From Cyanobacteria bacterium FACHB-502 (GTDB taxonomy: Bacteria; Cyanobacteriota; Cyanobacteriia; Elainellales; Elainellaceae), in the NCBI GenBank assembly GCA_014695325.1, contig JACJNZ010000048.1, positions 124,001-188,000 of the forward strand: a DNA stretch of 64,000 nt, read 5' to 3'. The notes beneath the pieces are model-generated. The model saw only the letters and a list, made by a program, of their open reading frames with translations. It was not told the origin of the DNA and searched no databases. Below are positions 28,357 to 38,237 of the stretch, in pieces. The position numbers and the translations under genes were made by a program. The stretch's first letter is position 1. Every line of letters begins with the position of its first letter.

Positions 28357-30327
28357 TCAGCCGCCAATGCCATATCCTGGCTGGCGCAAATCCTCGAATA
28401 GCCGCACTTCGACCACGCGATTGGGTTCGATAATGGCGGGCTGTGGTGCAGTCAGATAAGTTGTTGCTGCACTGGTTGTTGCACCTGCCGCGATTCCGGC
28501 AATCAGTCCAACTCCGGTGACGGCTCCCAAAAGCGTTCCTGCGACTGCGCCGACCGCCGAGTTTTGCATCATCTGGTTGCTGGAGAGCTGCCGATCGCCC
28601 GATAGTTTATTCGATCGTCCGTTTAGCAAAAAACTTTCCCCATCGATGCTAATTGCCTGAGCGATAAACTCGCTGCCTGAACTGCCTGTTTCAAATCGCC
28701 CAATCACCTGACTACCCGCAGGCACAATAATTTGGCCTTCCTGATTCCGCACATCGCGATCGACCACCAGCACTTCCTGAAGTGGGTAATCGCTCGACAG
28801 ATTAAGCGTTTCTTCACCCTGGTATCGCAGACTTAGGACCGTTCCCGAAGGCAGCAATACGCCTGAAGTTGAATTGACCGCCACCACAGTTTCACGGAAT
28901 CCTTCCTGCGGAGTTTCGCGAGCAGTGGTTCTGGAGGCTGTGCTGGTCGATTCTGATCCCGGTAGCGGTTGCCCAAACTCGATCGCGCTGGTATCACGAG
29001 TCCGAGCAGGGGATGGGCTGGAAGAATTTAGGGCGGGGACGCGAACTGAACGCTCTGCTGGCGGCGTCCATGTGGCAGGAGGCAGTTCGGTGGGCAGCGA
29101 TTCTGGTTCAGCAGGAGGTAGTTCGGTTGGAATAGCAGCGGTAATCGCTTCAGTCGGATTTTCATTTGCTCTGACAGGCTGTTCAGTCGCTTCAGCTTTA
29201 GAGGTCTCAGTTTCAGAAGCTTGAAGGGCAGGAGCCGGATTCCCTGAGGTTTGAGAGGCAGGAGTTTGAACTTCAGCGTTCTGAATCTCAGTGGCTTGAG
29301 CGGTGGTTTGAGGAACAGAAGTTGGATTCTCTGAGGGCTGAGTGGTAGAAGCTTGATTCTCAAAAGCTTGAATTTCAGAAGCTTGGATCTCAGGAGCCTG
29401 ACCTTCAGCAGTTTGAGGAGCAGGAGTCAGATTTCCTGGAGGAGCAGATAGAACTGGGTCTGGAGAGGCGGGGTCTGGAGAGGCAGCAACAGCAGACAGC
29501 TCGGGAACCGAAACTGTGGGGGGAGTGATTCGCGCAGAGCGCATTTCTGAAGGAACTGCGGCAGCCTCAGCTGGGGGAAGTTCTACAGGAATTTCTGTTG
29601 CGCCTGGCTCCAGAGGGGGCAGGTCTGAAGTTGCTTCATTTGCTGCTGCTAGATTTGGAGTTAAACCTGCTGATGTTGAATTAGCGGCTGATGAATCTGC
29701 TATCACCTCAGGAGCCGCATTGACAGGAGAAGCATCAGGAGCTTGAGGCGAAGGGGAATTTACAGCAGCAGTCTCCCTTTCGGGGGACTGGGAAGCGATA
29801 CTTTCTTCGGGGAAGGGCGAAGCGACTGTCTGAGCCGGAGCAGGGTTTGCCCCTGCCAGAACTGGGCGCAGCACCCATCGATCGCCGCTTTGCTGGAGGT
29901 CAACCTGCTGTGGAGCTAGAACGGTTCCCGCAGCTAGCTGCATCACGATTCGGGTGACTCCGGGCTGAAACTGAGCGATGCGAATTTGCTGAACTGCGCC
30001 GGGAAACTGCTTTTCGGTTTGAAGTGCGCCGACATCAGTGTTAGGCAGATCGATCACAATGCGGGCAGGCTGAGCCGCCAAGAAATAGCGTGGCGTTGCG
30101 CCAGGAGGAAGATTGACTGACAGCGCGGCTGATTCAGGGTCGTACTGCCATTGCAGCGAAGAAGCCTGGGCAATTGCCCCTCCGGGAAACTGCGAAGCAA
30201 ACGAAGCAGGCAACGCGATCGCGGCTCCAGTAAGTATCAGCCCTGTCCCCAATAACCCGACTGGTTGGGAAACACTCAGCCAAAACTGAGTCTGAACCTG
30301 CTGCACAAATCGCTTTTGCATAATCAC
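28357..30327 (-). CDS. AMIN-domain envelope protein with proline/glutamine-rich linker
   Basis: This 656-residue protein has an N-terminal hydrophobic signal (about residues 23-53) and an AMIN domain (about 58-150; ARIVIDLPNTDVG, RIAQFQPGVTRIVMQL), a module that targets proteins to the septum, pili or peptidoglycan. Next comes a low-complexity linker of about 330 residues rich in A, P, E, S, T and Q with short degenerate repeats of the form xxQASExQ (about 300-390). The C-terminal domain (about 484-656; LPSGTVLSLRYQGEETLNLSS, IIVPAGSQVIGRF, GAVAGTLLGAVTGVGLIAGIAAG) resembles the TrbI/VirB10-like barrel with a glycine-rich hydrophobic stretch. It may span from the periplasm to the outer membrane. 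The partner is not evident from neighbours. Confidence 0.8.
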   Translation of the reverse strand: MIMQKRFVQQVQTQFWLSVSQPVGLLGTGLILTGAAIALPASFASQFPGGAIAQASSLQWQYDPESAALSVNLPPGATPRYFLAAQPARIVIDLPNTDVGALQTEKQFPGAVQQIRIAQFQPGVTRIVMQLAAGTVLAPQQVDLQQSGDRWVLRPVLAGANPAPAQTVASPFPEESIASQSPERETAAVNSPSPQAPDASPVNAAPEVIADSSAANSTSAGLTPNLAAANEATSDLPPLEPGATEIPVELPPAEAAAVPSEMRSARITPPTVSVPELSAVAASPDPASPDPVLSAPPGNLTPAPQTAEGQAPEIQASEIQAFENQASTTQPSENPTSVPQTTAQATEIQNAEVQTPASQTSGNPAPALQASETETSKAEATEQPVRANENPTEAITAAIPTELPPAEPESLPTELPPATWTPPAERSVRVPALNSSSPSPARTRDTSAIEFGQPLPGSESTSTASRTTARETPQEGFRETVVAVNSTSGVLLPSGTVLSLRYQGEETLNLSSDYPLQEVLVVDRDVRNQEGQIIVPAGSQVIGRFETGSSGSEFIAQAISIDGESFLLNGRSNKLSGDRQLSSNQMMQNSAVGAVAGTLLGAVTGVGLIAGIAAGATTSAATTYLTAPQPAIIEPNRVVEVRLFEDLRQPGYGIGG

Positions 30328-30653
30328 CTCACAAGCCGCACGGCAAAGAACGCTATCTTTTCGAGCAGGAAAAAACGCGGCACACGATCGCTAAAGCGTC
30401 TGACTCGCGAAGTCCTTTGCCAGGGCATCACCAGTATTACAGCCGTGGGGCGGCTCAGCTTTCATGTGGTCGTGATAGGAGTAGGGGCAGCAAAAGACTG
30501 GCTCCCCTATCCCCCTCTATATGTAGCGTTTCATCCTGCCCTAAATCAATACAGCGTTTAGTGTAATGGCTTTGCTGCAAAATGGCACAGTTTCTTGGTT
30601 AAGGCTTGTTGAGCGTGGTAGGCAGGAAATTTACGAGCCTATCTTTTCCTGCC
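30328..30653. other. Intergenic stretch upstream of the AMIN protein gene
   Basis: It separates two minus-strand genes. It presumably holds the AMIN-gene promoter and the end of the next transcript. I see no gene. Confidence 0.45.
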
Positions 30654-31025
30654 CTAGCTTACGGCGCTTTCGATCAACCGCCATTGCCGATTCTCAGCGA
30701 TCGCCCGATTCACAGAGTCAAACATTGCGCGGCAGTGATTATTGCTCTTGAGAGGAAGTTCTTCGTTCTTCACCACAAAATTCATGCGGACAGCAGGATC
30801 TTGAACAGGTCGTTCGATCAGGACTTCAACCGTCACAAGCTGAGTATAAGAGACATGACCGGGCGCTTCTTTCGCGACCAGGTAGTCTTCCGAGTCAAAA
30901 ACAACATCCAAACTGCACGATCGCAGCGTCTCGCTGAGGGAATGGCGCAGCCGATTAGAAGCCGATCGCCATTCGGGGTGATCTAACGACACTGAAATAG
31001 TAAATAAGCTGGTATAACGAGCCAT
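30654..31025 (-). CDS. Conserved hypothetical protein
   Basis: This is a protein of about 123 residues with start MARYTSLFTISVSLDHPEW. An in-frame ATG at 31124 would add 33 residues, but their composition is unlike the rest, so I prefer 31025. The segment LIERPVQDPAVRMNFVVKNEEL and the C-terminal helix FDSVNRAIAENRQWRLIESA suggest a small alpha/beta soluble protein. There is no signal peptide or recognisable catalytic motif. It appears monocistronic. I do not recognise it. Confidence 0.65.
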   Translation of the reverse strand: MARYTSLFTISVSLDHPEWRSASNRLRHSLSETLRSCSLDVVFDSEDYLVAKEAPGHVSYTQLVTVEVLIERPVQDPAVRMNFVVKNEELPLKSNNHCRAMFDSVNRAIAENRQWRLIESAVS

Positions 31026-31507
31026 AGGCAACCCCGGCATCTTAACGTTTAACCATCCACTCCTACCCAATCGGAATTTTGTATTCCCGTCAAGACTGTT
31101 CCGGCACTGAATTAGTCGTTTCAATCGAATAGGCGGGTTATCTCAGGAAAGACTTATTCCTGCAAGTTTGCCTGCAAAGGTATGAATTGGGAATTTCCGG
31201 TTTGATGTACCTGAGCTCAATTGAGATTGAGTGAGTGGACTTTGTTTCGTTTCCTAGTTCGTTCCTTACCCCATTGCTGCTGGTTAGATGACGAAAACTG
31301 CTGGAAATAATGTGAACAAAACCAATCTTGGTAAAAGTGCCTTACTATATCCAGAGTTCAGTCTAACTTGACTAATTCCCGGACAATTTAGCCAAACCAT
31401 TTAAGAAGGATCTGCTTTTAGAGGGAGATCTCAAGCGACACACTCCTTGCTTTGATGCAGACGATTCTCTTAATTGTAGGCGATTCGTTGAAATTTGCAG
31501 CATTTGC
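31026..31507. other. 482-base region between divergent genes
   Basis: It should contain the promoters of the hypothetical gene (minus) and tmk (plus). I find no RNA gene, repeat or strong promoter match. Confidence 0.4.
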
Positions 31508-32278
31508 ATGAGTAGGAACACTCAATTTGAAACAGTGCCCGAAGATTTACCCAAAGATTTATCCGAAGATTTGCCTAGAGATTTACCCAGAAACTCGTTT
31601 GAGAAGCGACCCGGAAGGCTCGTTGTTTTTGAAGGTGTAGAGGGTTCAGGCAAAACGACGCAAATCAAAGCTGTGCATACCTGGCTGGTGGAAACTCATT
31701 GGCTCAATAACAGGCAGGAATCGCCGTTATTTTCCCAGTGTGTTGCGACTCGTGAACCAGGCGGGACTGGGCTAGGGCAGCAGTTGCGTCAACTCTTGCT
31801 TCATCCTGCCAGCGACGAGCCACTGCAAGACCGCACCGAACTTTTACTTTATGCAGCCGATCGCGCTCAGCACGTCGAGGGAATGCTGAAACCCTTACTA
31901 GCGCAAGGAGCACTAATTCTCTGCGACCGATACACTGATTCCACCATTGCTTATCAAGGCTACGGCCGACAACTGGATCGCCCCCTAATTGATCAGCTCA
32001 ATCAAATTGCCACAAGCGGGCTGCAAAGCGACCTCACCCTTTGGCTTGATCTAGATGTGGAGCTTGGCTTAGCTCGTGCCCAGCAGCGGGGCAGTCACGA
32101 TCGAATTGAGCAAGCCACGATCGAGTTTCATCACCGGGTGCAGCAGGGCTTTACCGATCTGGCCAAGACATTTCCCGATCGAATTATCCGCATTGACGCT
32201 AGCCAGCCTTCAGAGCAGGTGACACAGCAAATCCAAACGGTACTGATCGATCGATTGGGTAAGTGGGCGAAAGAGTGA
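31508..32278 (+). CDS. tmk: Thymidylate kinase
   Basis: Tmk phosphorylates dTMP to dTDP for DNA synthesis. The kinase core begins at about residue 36 (PGRLVVFEGVEGSGKTTQ, P-loop GVEGSGKT at 43-50). Other family motifs are ATREPGGTGLGQQLR, the DRY in ALILCDRYTDSTIAYQGYGR, and LWLDLDVELGLARAQQRG before the lid. The core length of about 220 is standard. In front of it is an unusual 35-residue acidic and proline-containing leader made of a repeated unit (EDLPKDLSEDLPRDLP). No ATG occurs between 31508 and the P-loop, so the leader is part of the protein unless a TTG at 31571 is used. Confidence 0.95.
   Translation: MSRNTQFETVPEDLPKDLSEDLPRDLPRNSFEKRPGRLVVFEGVEGSGKTTQIKAVHTWLVETHWLNNRQESPLFSQCVATREPGGTGLGQQLRQLLLHPASDEPLQDRTELLLYAADRAQHVEGMLKPLLAQGALILCDRYTDSTIAYQGYGRQLDRPLIDQLNQIATSGLQSDLTLWLDLDVELGLARAQQRGSHDRIEQATIEFHHRVQQGFTDLAKTFPDRIIRIDASQPSEQVTQQIQTVLIDRLGKWAKE
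31538..31585 (+). repeat. Four 12-bp repeats in the tmk leader
   Basis: Units of the form cccgaagattta run at 31538-31549, 31550-31561, 31562-31573 and 31574-31585 with one to three changes each. They encode the repeated four-residue DLPx pattern ahead of the kinase core. Confidence 0.8.
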
Positions 32279-32576
32279 CAAAAAGAGTGACAAAAGGGCT
32301 GACCCCAAAATTCTAAATAGCAGGACTGGTAAAGGCTAAGCTGCTCAATCAAAAATTCATTAGCGTGCCATTGGGTTGCCACATGGCCGCAATACGGTCT
32401 GTCTATAGTAGTCAATATCCGTCGATCGGTTCTTCCTTTCCAAGTTCTTTTCTTGTTGATGGCGTCGAGATAGCAGTGCCAGGGCTAATGGCTCGATCGA
32501 GGCAGGGGCATTTATCCGGCGAGGAGAACCGCTTCGCATCGTCATAAACTCACCCTATCTATGCAACAGGTGCGAG
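32279..32576. other. Intergenic region between tmk and the HtrA gene
   Basis: About 300 bases with no supported gene. A 60-codon plus frame at 32365 lacks protein character. The HtrA promoter is presumably here. Confidence 0.4.
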
Positions 32577-33947
32577 ATGGCAAAACAGCAAAATTCTGAT
32601 TCGACCCATCATTCTCCTGAGTCCAATTCGTCCACCTCATCCAGTCAAAACTTCACCATACCTATGTCTCAGTTCGATTATCCTGAAGCGGAAACGGCTT
32701 CCCGTCATTCTGAAACTCAACTTACTGAAACTCCCGCTTCTCATCGTTCCAATCGCGGCTGGAGAGCTTCTTTCGCTTCTGTTTTGCTGGGGGCTAGCGT
32801 CGCGACGACCGGAGCCTACATTGCCTGGAACCCAAGTTCGCCGCTGCGTCAGCAGGCACAGGCGCAGTTGCCGCCCACTTCGATCACCCAGGCGCAAAAT
32901 GTTCCCATCCGCGACCCCAATTTCATTACTTCGGTCGTGCAGAACGTTGGACCTGCCGTGGTGCGAATCGATGCTAGCCGCACGGTGAGGTCAGCAGTTC
33001 CCGAAGCATTCCGCGATCCGAGGCTACGGCAGTTTTTTGGTGGACGAGTGCCTCTTCAGGAGCCGTCTGAGCGAGTGCAGCGTGGAGTTGGCTCTGGTTT
33101 CATTGTCAGCCAGGATGGACAGATTATTACCAATGCTCACGTTGTTGCAGGTTCGGATACGGTCGAAGTCGTGCTTAAGGACGGGCGCAGAATAGAAGGC
33201 CGGGTGGTTGGCTCCGATCCCGTAACCGATGTGGCGGTTGTAAAAGTCGATGAAACGAATCTCCCAACTGTGAAGCTCAGTAACTCTGACCAGATTCAGC
33301 CCGGTCAATGGGCGATCGCGATCGGCAACCCGCTGGGGCTAGATAACACCGTCACGGCGGGCATTATCAGCGCGACCGGGCGATCGAGCAGTGATGTGGG
33401 CATTTCCGACAAGCGAATTGACTTTATTCAAACGGATGCTGCCATTAACCCCGGTAACTCTGGTGGTCCCTTGCTGAATGAGCGTGGCGAAGTCATTGGC
33501 GTGAATACCGCTATTCGTGCGGATGCTCAAGGAATTGGCTTTGCGATTCCGATTAATACCGTTCAGCGCATCTCGAATGAACTCATTACCAAGGGCAGCG
33601 TTCAGCACCCCTATTTAGGAGTGCAAATGGTAACCCTCACGCCAGCCGTAAAGCAGGACATTAACAGCAATCCAGAGAACGATCTGAACGTCACTGAGGA
33701 TGAGGGAGTTCTAGTAGTTCGCGTTGTGTCGGACTCTCCTGCTGCTAAAGCCGGAATTCGGGCAGGAGACATCGTTCGCAGCATCAATGGTCAAACCATC
33801 ACAAAGGCAAACGAGCTACAAAACGTTGTGGAGCAGAGCCAGGTGGGCAGCAATTTGCAGGTGCAGCTCAGACGGGCTGGGCAGGATGTTAACCTGACCG
33901 TGCAACCGGGAGCCTACCCCATTGATAGTTCTGACCAGCAGGGTTAA
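32577..33947 (+). CDS. HtrA/Deg-family serine protease with PDZ domain
   Basis: This 456-residue trypsin-like protease degrades or refolds damaged envelope or lumen proteins. A polar Ser/Thr-rich N-terminus (about 60 residues) is followed by one membrane anchor (RASFASVLLGASVATTGAYIAW). The catalytic triad is visible as His188 in ITNAHVV, Asp218 in DPVTDVAVVKV and Ser295 in NPGNSGGPLL. A single PDZ domain (about 360-445; ENDLNVTEDEGVLVVRVVSDSPAAKAGIRAGD) follows. One PDZ domain is the normal number for cyanobacterial HtrA/HhoA/HhoB, and I cannot say which of the three this is. A good terminator follows 40 bases downstream. Confidence 0.95.
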   Translation: MAKQQNSDSTHHSPESNSSTSSSQNFTIPMSQFDYPEAETASRHSETQLTETPASHRSNRGWRASFASVLLGASVATTGAYIAWNPSSPLRQQAQAQLPPTSITQAQNVPIRDPNFITSVVQNVGPAVVRIDASRTVRSAVPEAFRDPRLRQFFGGRVPLQEPSERVQRGVGSGFIVSQDGQIITNAHVVAGSDTVEVVLKDGRRIEGRVVGSDPVTDVAVVKVDETNLPTVKLSNSDQIQPGQWAIAIGNPLGLDNTVTAGIISATGRSSSDVGISDKRIDFIQTDAAINPGNSGGPLLNERGEVIGVNTAIRADAQGIGFAIPINTVQRISNELITKGSVQHPYLGVQMVTLTPAVKQDINSNPENDLNVTEDEGVLVVRVVSDSPAAKAGIRAGDIVRSINGQTITKANELQNVVEQSQVGSNLQVQLRRAGQDVNLTVQPGAYPIDSSDQQG

Positions 33948-33986
33948 TCCCATTTCGTTTTCTGACCTTTTTCCTGATAAGACACG

Positions 33987-34010
33987 AGGCGCGGCTTGCG
34001 CCTTTTTTTT
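33987..34010 (+). terminator. Intrinsic terminator after the HtrA gene
   Basis: The stem aggcgc (33987-33992) pairs with gcgcct (33998-34003) around a five-base loop, and eight T follow. This is a textbook rho-independent terminator, 40 bases after the stop. Confidence 0.85.
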
Positions 34011-34114
34011 GCTTACGCCGAATCTTGCGGTTGTCCACTTGCCGATCGTCCTTTCTCGATCGCTTCCCGGTATGATCAAAGACTTACTGACAAAGACACT
34101 ATTGCTCACCGCTC

Positions 34115-35098
34115 ATGTCTGACCTTCGCCATAATTGGACGACTGAAGAAATCCTCGATCTGCTCCAGCAGCCGCTGCTTGATCTGGTATTTCAGGCGCA
34201 AACGGTTCACCGTCGCCACAACCCGTCGAACTGCATCCAGCTTGCCACGCTGCTGAGCGTTAAAACCGGGGGCTGTCCAGAAAATTGCAGCTATTGTCCG
34301 CAGTCGGCGCACTATGAAACCACTGTTGAAAAGCAGCCAACGCTCACGATCGAAGAAGTCGTTTCTGCCGCGCATCGGGCAAAAGAGCTGGGCGCAACTC
34401 GCTTTTGCATGGGCTGGGCATGGCGGGAAATTCGCGAAGGAGTCGCCTTTGAAGCCATGTTAGAAATAGTGCGCCAGGTTCGATCGCTGGGGCTAGAAGC
34501 CTGTGTCACTGCTGGAATGTTAACTGACTCTCAGGCAGAGCGACTTGCCGCCGCCGGGCTCTCTGCTTATAATCACAACCTCGATACCAGCCCCGAATTC
34601 TACGACCAAATTATCACGACCCGCACTTATGGCGATCGGCTGGAAACGCTTGATCGAGTTCGCAAGGCAGGCATTACCGTGTGCTGTGGCGGCATTATTG
34701 GCATGGGTGAAAGTTTGGTTGATCGTGCCCGAATGCTGCAAGTGCTGGCAACCCTGACTCCCCACCCCGAAAGCGTACCGATCAATGCCCTCGTTGCCGT
34801 GTCGGGTACACCACTGGAGGAACAGCAACCGATCGACCCATTGGAATTGGTGCGAATGTGTGCCGTTGCCCGCATCCTCATGCCCCAAGCGCGAGTCCGT
34901 CTTAGTGCGGGTAGAACCAGCCTTAGCCGTGAAGCGCAGGTGCTTTGCTTCCTGGCGGGCGCAAACTCAATCTTTTACGGTGAAAAGCTGCTGACCACTG
35001 CCAACCCCGATCAGGATGCCGATCGCAAGCTGCTAGAAGACATCGGCGCAGTGCCGCTCGAACCCTTTGTTGACACCAATGCCCTATCGATAAATTAA
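34115..35098 (+). CDS. bioB: Biotin synthase
   Basis: BioB is a radical-SAM enzyme inserting sulfur into dethiobiotin. The iron-sulfur motif C-x3-C-x2-C is at Cys54, Cys58 and Cys61 in [16 protein letters not shown]. Also present are the SAM-binding region [35 protein letters not shown] and the YFGRAD-equivalent [16 protein letters not shown] containing the Arg that contacts the second cluster. At 327 residues the length is usual. Its last 15 bases overlap the end of the convergent deaminase-like gene. No other biotin gene is near. Confidence 0.97.
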   Translation: MSDLRHNWTTEEILDLLQQPLLDLVFQAQTVHRRHNPSNCIQLATLLSVKTGGCPENCSYCPQSAHYETTVEKQPTLTIEEVVSAAHRAKELGATRFCMGWAWREIREGVAFEAMLEIVRQVRSLGLEACVTAGMLTDSQAERLAAAGLSAYNHNLDTSPEFYDQIITTRTYGDRLETLDRVRKAGITVCCGGIIGMGESLVDRARMLQVLATLTPHPESVPINALVAVSGTPLEEQQPIDPLELVRMCAVARILMPQARVRLSAGRTSLSREAQVLCFLAGANSIFYGEKLLTTANPDQDADRKLLEDIGAVPLEPFVDTNALSIN

Positions 35099-36424
35099 AT
35101 CATCCAGTTCCGCATAGTCGGGCAGAGTCGTATCGATCGCCTTTCCATTCCGTAGCACAATGCGATCGACCTGGGGACGGGCAAACAGTTCGCTGTAGTA
35201 GCGTGCTCTGAATAAAATCAAATTCGCCGCCGCACCCGGATAAATTTCAGCGATTTGCGGCAGTTTCATCAGGGCGGCAGGAGTGGTGGTGACGCTGCGG
35301 CTCCAGTTGTCGTAAGGGGCATCAAGCTGGGCGATTCGGGTTGCCTGAGTGAACACTTCCAAGCCGTCATGATCGCCATAGCCATAAAACGGATCGCGGC
35401 AGTTGTCGCTGGCAAAGGCGACTGGAACTCCAGCTTGCTTCAGCTCATGCACCAGTGTAATCCCGCGCCACCGGGGAGTTTTTGTGGGCAGAACTGCCTC
35501 CTGCAAAGAACCGCCATTAAGCGCAGATTCCTGGTTGCGATCCTGCAAATACAGGTTGCACATCGGCAGACTCACAATTCCAATGCCTGCCTGCCGGACG
35601 CGATCGATCGTTTCTGTGGCATCCTTCGCCGCTTGAACTGCCAGGCTACAGCAGTGACCACAAACTATCTGTCCAGAAAACTGATGCTGAATCGCTGCTT
35701 CCGCAATGTGATACAGCGCATTGTTTGCCGGATCCCCGCTTTCGTCAGTGTGGATGTCGAGGTCGAGATTGCGCTCTTTTGCCAGGCTGAACAGGCGATC
35801 GATCTGCTGAGAGAGGTCAGGATGAGCAATCGTCACACCCCCAAGCACTCCGCCCGCTTCTGCCACTAAATCCGCCAACTTTTCTCCCTCCGGGGTCAGG
35901 TAATAGTCCAGAGGCACGAGAGACGCTGCTTGGAGTAACATGCGGTCTGCCCACTCCTGCCGCAGCACTTGAAATACTCCAAAGCTGATCGCTGCCTGTT
36001 CTCCATAAGCGTCGATGTGGGTGCGAATTGCCTGCGTCCCATGAGCATAGGCACACCGCAGCCCAAACTCCATGCGCCGATACACATCTTCTGCGTTCCA
36101 GTGCTTCTGGCTATCCGCAGCAACGGTTTGCAGCGCATCCTCAAACGATCCAGATCGATTGGGAGCACGTCCCCAGGTGTGTCCTTTGTCTAGATGCGTG
36201 TGCAGATCGATAAAGCAGGGAAACACGATGCCTTGCCTTAGATCGTATACAGGCGTTCCTTCTATTGATCGACCCTTCGCAGGCCCAATCTCGGCGATCT
36301 GACCCGATCGAATCAGCAAATCAACCTGCGCCAAATCACCCGATATTGGAAAGCTCACATCTTTTAAGAGGGCGATCGGCACACGCGCATTCGTCAACCA
36401 GTACTGTTCTGCATCAAATACCAT
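35084..36424 (-). CDS. Cytosine deaminase-like amidohydrolase
   Basis: This is a metal-dependent amidohydrolase of 446 residues, related to cytosine deaminase and to AtzC-type isopropylammelide amidohydrolases. The first metal motif is His75-x-His77 in [19 protein letters not shown], followed by [11 protein letters not shown] and [10 protein letters not shown] carrying further ligand histidines, and the catalytic Asp in [13 protein letters not shown] use the ATG at 36424 (MVFDAEQYW) and not the one 30 bases upstream. It is followed upstream by genes for a TauABC-like ABC transporter on the same strand, so the transported compound is probably its substrate: a pyrimidine or other ring amine. 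The exact substrate is unknown. Confidence 0.82.
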   Translation of the reverse strand: MVFDAEQYWLTNARVPIALLKDVSFPISGDLAQVDLLIRSGQIAEIGPAKGRSIEGTPVYDLRQGIVFPCFIDLHTHLDKGHTWGRAPNRSGSFEDALQTVAADSQKHWNAEDVYRRMEFGLRCAYAHGTQAIRTHIDAYGEQAAISFGVFQVLRQEWADRMLLQAASLVPLDYYLTPEGEKLADLVAEAGGVLGGVTIAHPDLSQQIDRLFSLAKERNLDLDIHTDESGDPANNALYHIAEAAIQHQFSGQIVCGHCCSLAVQAAKDATETIDRVRQAGIGIVSLPMCNLYLQDRNQESALNGGSLQEAVLPTKTPRWRGITLVHELKQAGVPVAFASDNCRDPFYGYGDHDGLEVFTQATRIAQLDAPYDNWSRSVTTTPAALMKLPQIAEIYPGAAANLILFRARYYSELFARPQVDRIVLRNGKAIDTTLPDYAELDDLIYR

Positions 36425-36509
36425 GAAAGCCCTATCCCTAGCACCACACGACACGCTCTCATTCCTTCACGGCTCACCAGCCTCATCCACCCATCCACCC
36501 ATCCACGCT

Positions 36510-37379
36510 CTAATTCTCCCGTCGCACCGCGCTCTCATGCCAGTTCCGCAGTAGATAATCCGACAAAACGGTCAGCACCACGAAAATCATCACGCCCAGC
36601 ATCGTTGTCATTAGCAGAGCCGCAAACATCAGGGGAATTTGTAGATTAAAGCTCGCCATCAGGATTTGATAGGCAATGCCTGATTGAGTTCCACCTGTGC
36701 CCGCGACAAACTCTGCCACCACTGCGCCAATCAAAGCCAGTCCGCCGCTAATCCGTAGTCCACTAAGGAAATAGGGCATCGCGCTCGGAAGCTGAAGATG
36801 CAGCAGCGCTTGCCAGCGAGAGGCTTTGTAAAGCTGAAATAGGTTAGTTAAATTGTGGTCTGCGCTGTTTAGCCCCACAGTTGTATTTGACAGAATTGGG
36901 AAGAATGCCACGATCCAGGCGCATACCGTCAGCGAAACTGCAGTCGAACTGTCGCCCGGCACAATTTGCCGCACCCAGAGAATGATCAGCGGGGCGATCG
37001 CGACGATCGGCGTGGTTTGCAGCACCACGGCATAGGGAAAGAAACTGCGCTCGATCCATTTGCTCTGGGTAAACAGCACTGCTACTAGCAGCCCGGAAAC
37101 CACCGCCGCGATAAAAGCAAAAATTGTAATCTTCAGCGTGATCAGCAGCGACGGAAACAGCGTACCCCACTCCTGAAATAGGGTTTGCAGCACCAGAATT
37201 GGACCCGGTAGCAGATAAGGCGGTGTATTCGTAACGCGCACGCCCACTTCCCAGAGGGTCAGCATTATCAGCCCTACGGCGATCGGGGCAAGAATTTGCG
37301 GGGACAGCAGACGATCGATCCACCGGGGCTTTTTGGGCTGTTGAGCAACCAAAGGAGCTTTTAGCGTATTGGAATTCAT
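36510..37379 (-). CDS. ABC transporter permease (SsuC/TauC/ThiX type)
   Basis: This is a 289-residue inner-membrane permease with about six helices and the coupling-helix segment (YKASRWQALLHLQLPSAMPYFLSGLRISGGLALIGAVVAEF) typical of the BPD_transp_1 family that imports nitrate, taurine, sulfonates or thiamine precursors. Its start overlaps the ATPase stop by four bases (ATGA at 37376-37379), so the two are co-translated. It lies between the ATPase and the deaminase-like gene. Selectivity is set by the binding protein and cannot be read here. Confidence 0.92.
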   Translation of the reverse strand: MNSNTLKAPLVAQQPKKPRWIDRLLSPQILAPIAVGLIMLTLWEVGVRVTNTPPYLLPGPILVLQTLFQEWGTLFPSLLITLKITIFAFIAAVVSGLLVAVLFTQSKWIERSFFPYAVVLQTTPIVAIAPLIILWVRQIVPGDSSTAVSLTVCAWIVAFFPILSNTTVGLNSADHNLTNLFQLYKASRWQALLHLQLPSAMPYFLSGLRISGGLALIGAVVAEFVAGTGGTQSGIAYQILMASFNLQIPLMFAALLMTTMLGVMIFVVLTVLSDYLLRNWHESAVRREN

Positions 37380-38176
37380 CGTGCTCCCTCGCTCATTGGT
37401 ACAGAGGGTAGATCGGCAGGCTGCCAGGGTTCAAGCTCTGGATCAGTGCCCATCGAGAGCGTTGTAGACAGGCGGCGGTAGTAGTTTGTAAAGGCAGCAG
37501 AGGCACGAAACGCTTCTGTACGGGGGTAAGGCGCATCGATCGCCACATCTGCCACGACCCGACCCGGACGCGCTGCCATCACCACGACGCGATTTGAGAG
37601 GTAAATGGCTTCGTAGATGTTGTGCGTCACAAAAATGACTGTCCACTGCATCTGCTGCCACAAATCGAGCAAATCGCTGTTGAGCTTGCTGCGGGTCATT
37701 TCATCCAGTGCGCCAAAGGGTTCGTCCATCAGGAGCAGTTCGGGTTTTGTCACCAGGGCACGGGCGATCGAGACGCGCATTTTCATCCCGCCAGACAACT
37801 CACGCGGATAGCACTTTTCAAATCCCCGCAGGTCTACGCGCTCGATTGCTTCGGCTACTGCTGATGCGGTCGCTCGTTTGGTAAGTCCTGCCAGCTTCAG
37901 AGGAAGGCGGACATTCTCCTCGACCGTTGCCCAGGGCATCAGAGCCGCTTCCTGAAACACATACGCCAGTCGGTGATTCGGATTACCCCAGGACACATTG
38001 CCCGTCGTCATTTTGCCCAAGCCTGCAATCAGCCGCAAAACGGTACTTTTACCGCAGCCCGAAGGACCAAGCAGACTGATAAATTGCCCCTGGGCGATCG
38101 CGAGATTCAGATCTTGCAGGGCAACCGTACCATTGGCGTAGACTTTGTTGACGTGACTGAGGGTGATTTCAGGCAT
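37376..38176 (-). CDS. ABC transporter ATP-binding protein (SsuB/TauB type)
   Basis: This 266-residue ATPase has Walker A GPSGCGKST (about residues 37-45), Q-loop YVFQEAALMPW, signature ELSGGMKMRVSIARAL and Walker B LLLMDEPFGALDE, then the switch histidine in IFVTHNIYEA. It energises the permease whose gene overlaps its stop codon. The sequence is of the nitrate/sulfonate/taurine class and not of the sugar or amino-acid classes. The gap to the binding-protein gene is 61 bases. Confidence 0.95.
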   Translation of the reverse strand: MPEITLSHVNKVYANGTVALQDLNLAIAQGQFISLLGPSGCGKSTVLRLIAGLGKMTTGNVSWGNPNHRLAYVFQEAALMPWATVEENVRLPLKLAGLTKRATASAVAEAIERVDLRGFEKCYPRELSGGMKMRVSIARALVTKPELLLMDEPFGALDEMTRSKLNSDLLDLWQQMQWTVIFVTHNIYEAIYLSNRVVVMAARPGRVVADVAIDAPYPRTEAFRASAAFTNYYRRLSTTLSMGTDPELEPWQPADLPSVPMSEGAR

Positions 38177-38237
38177 TCCTAAACAAGCTCCTGAACCGCA
38201 CTGTAGTTTGCAGATCGATCGTCAATCCTGGCTAAGG

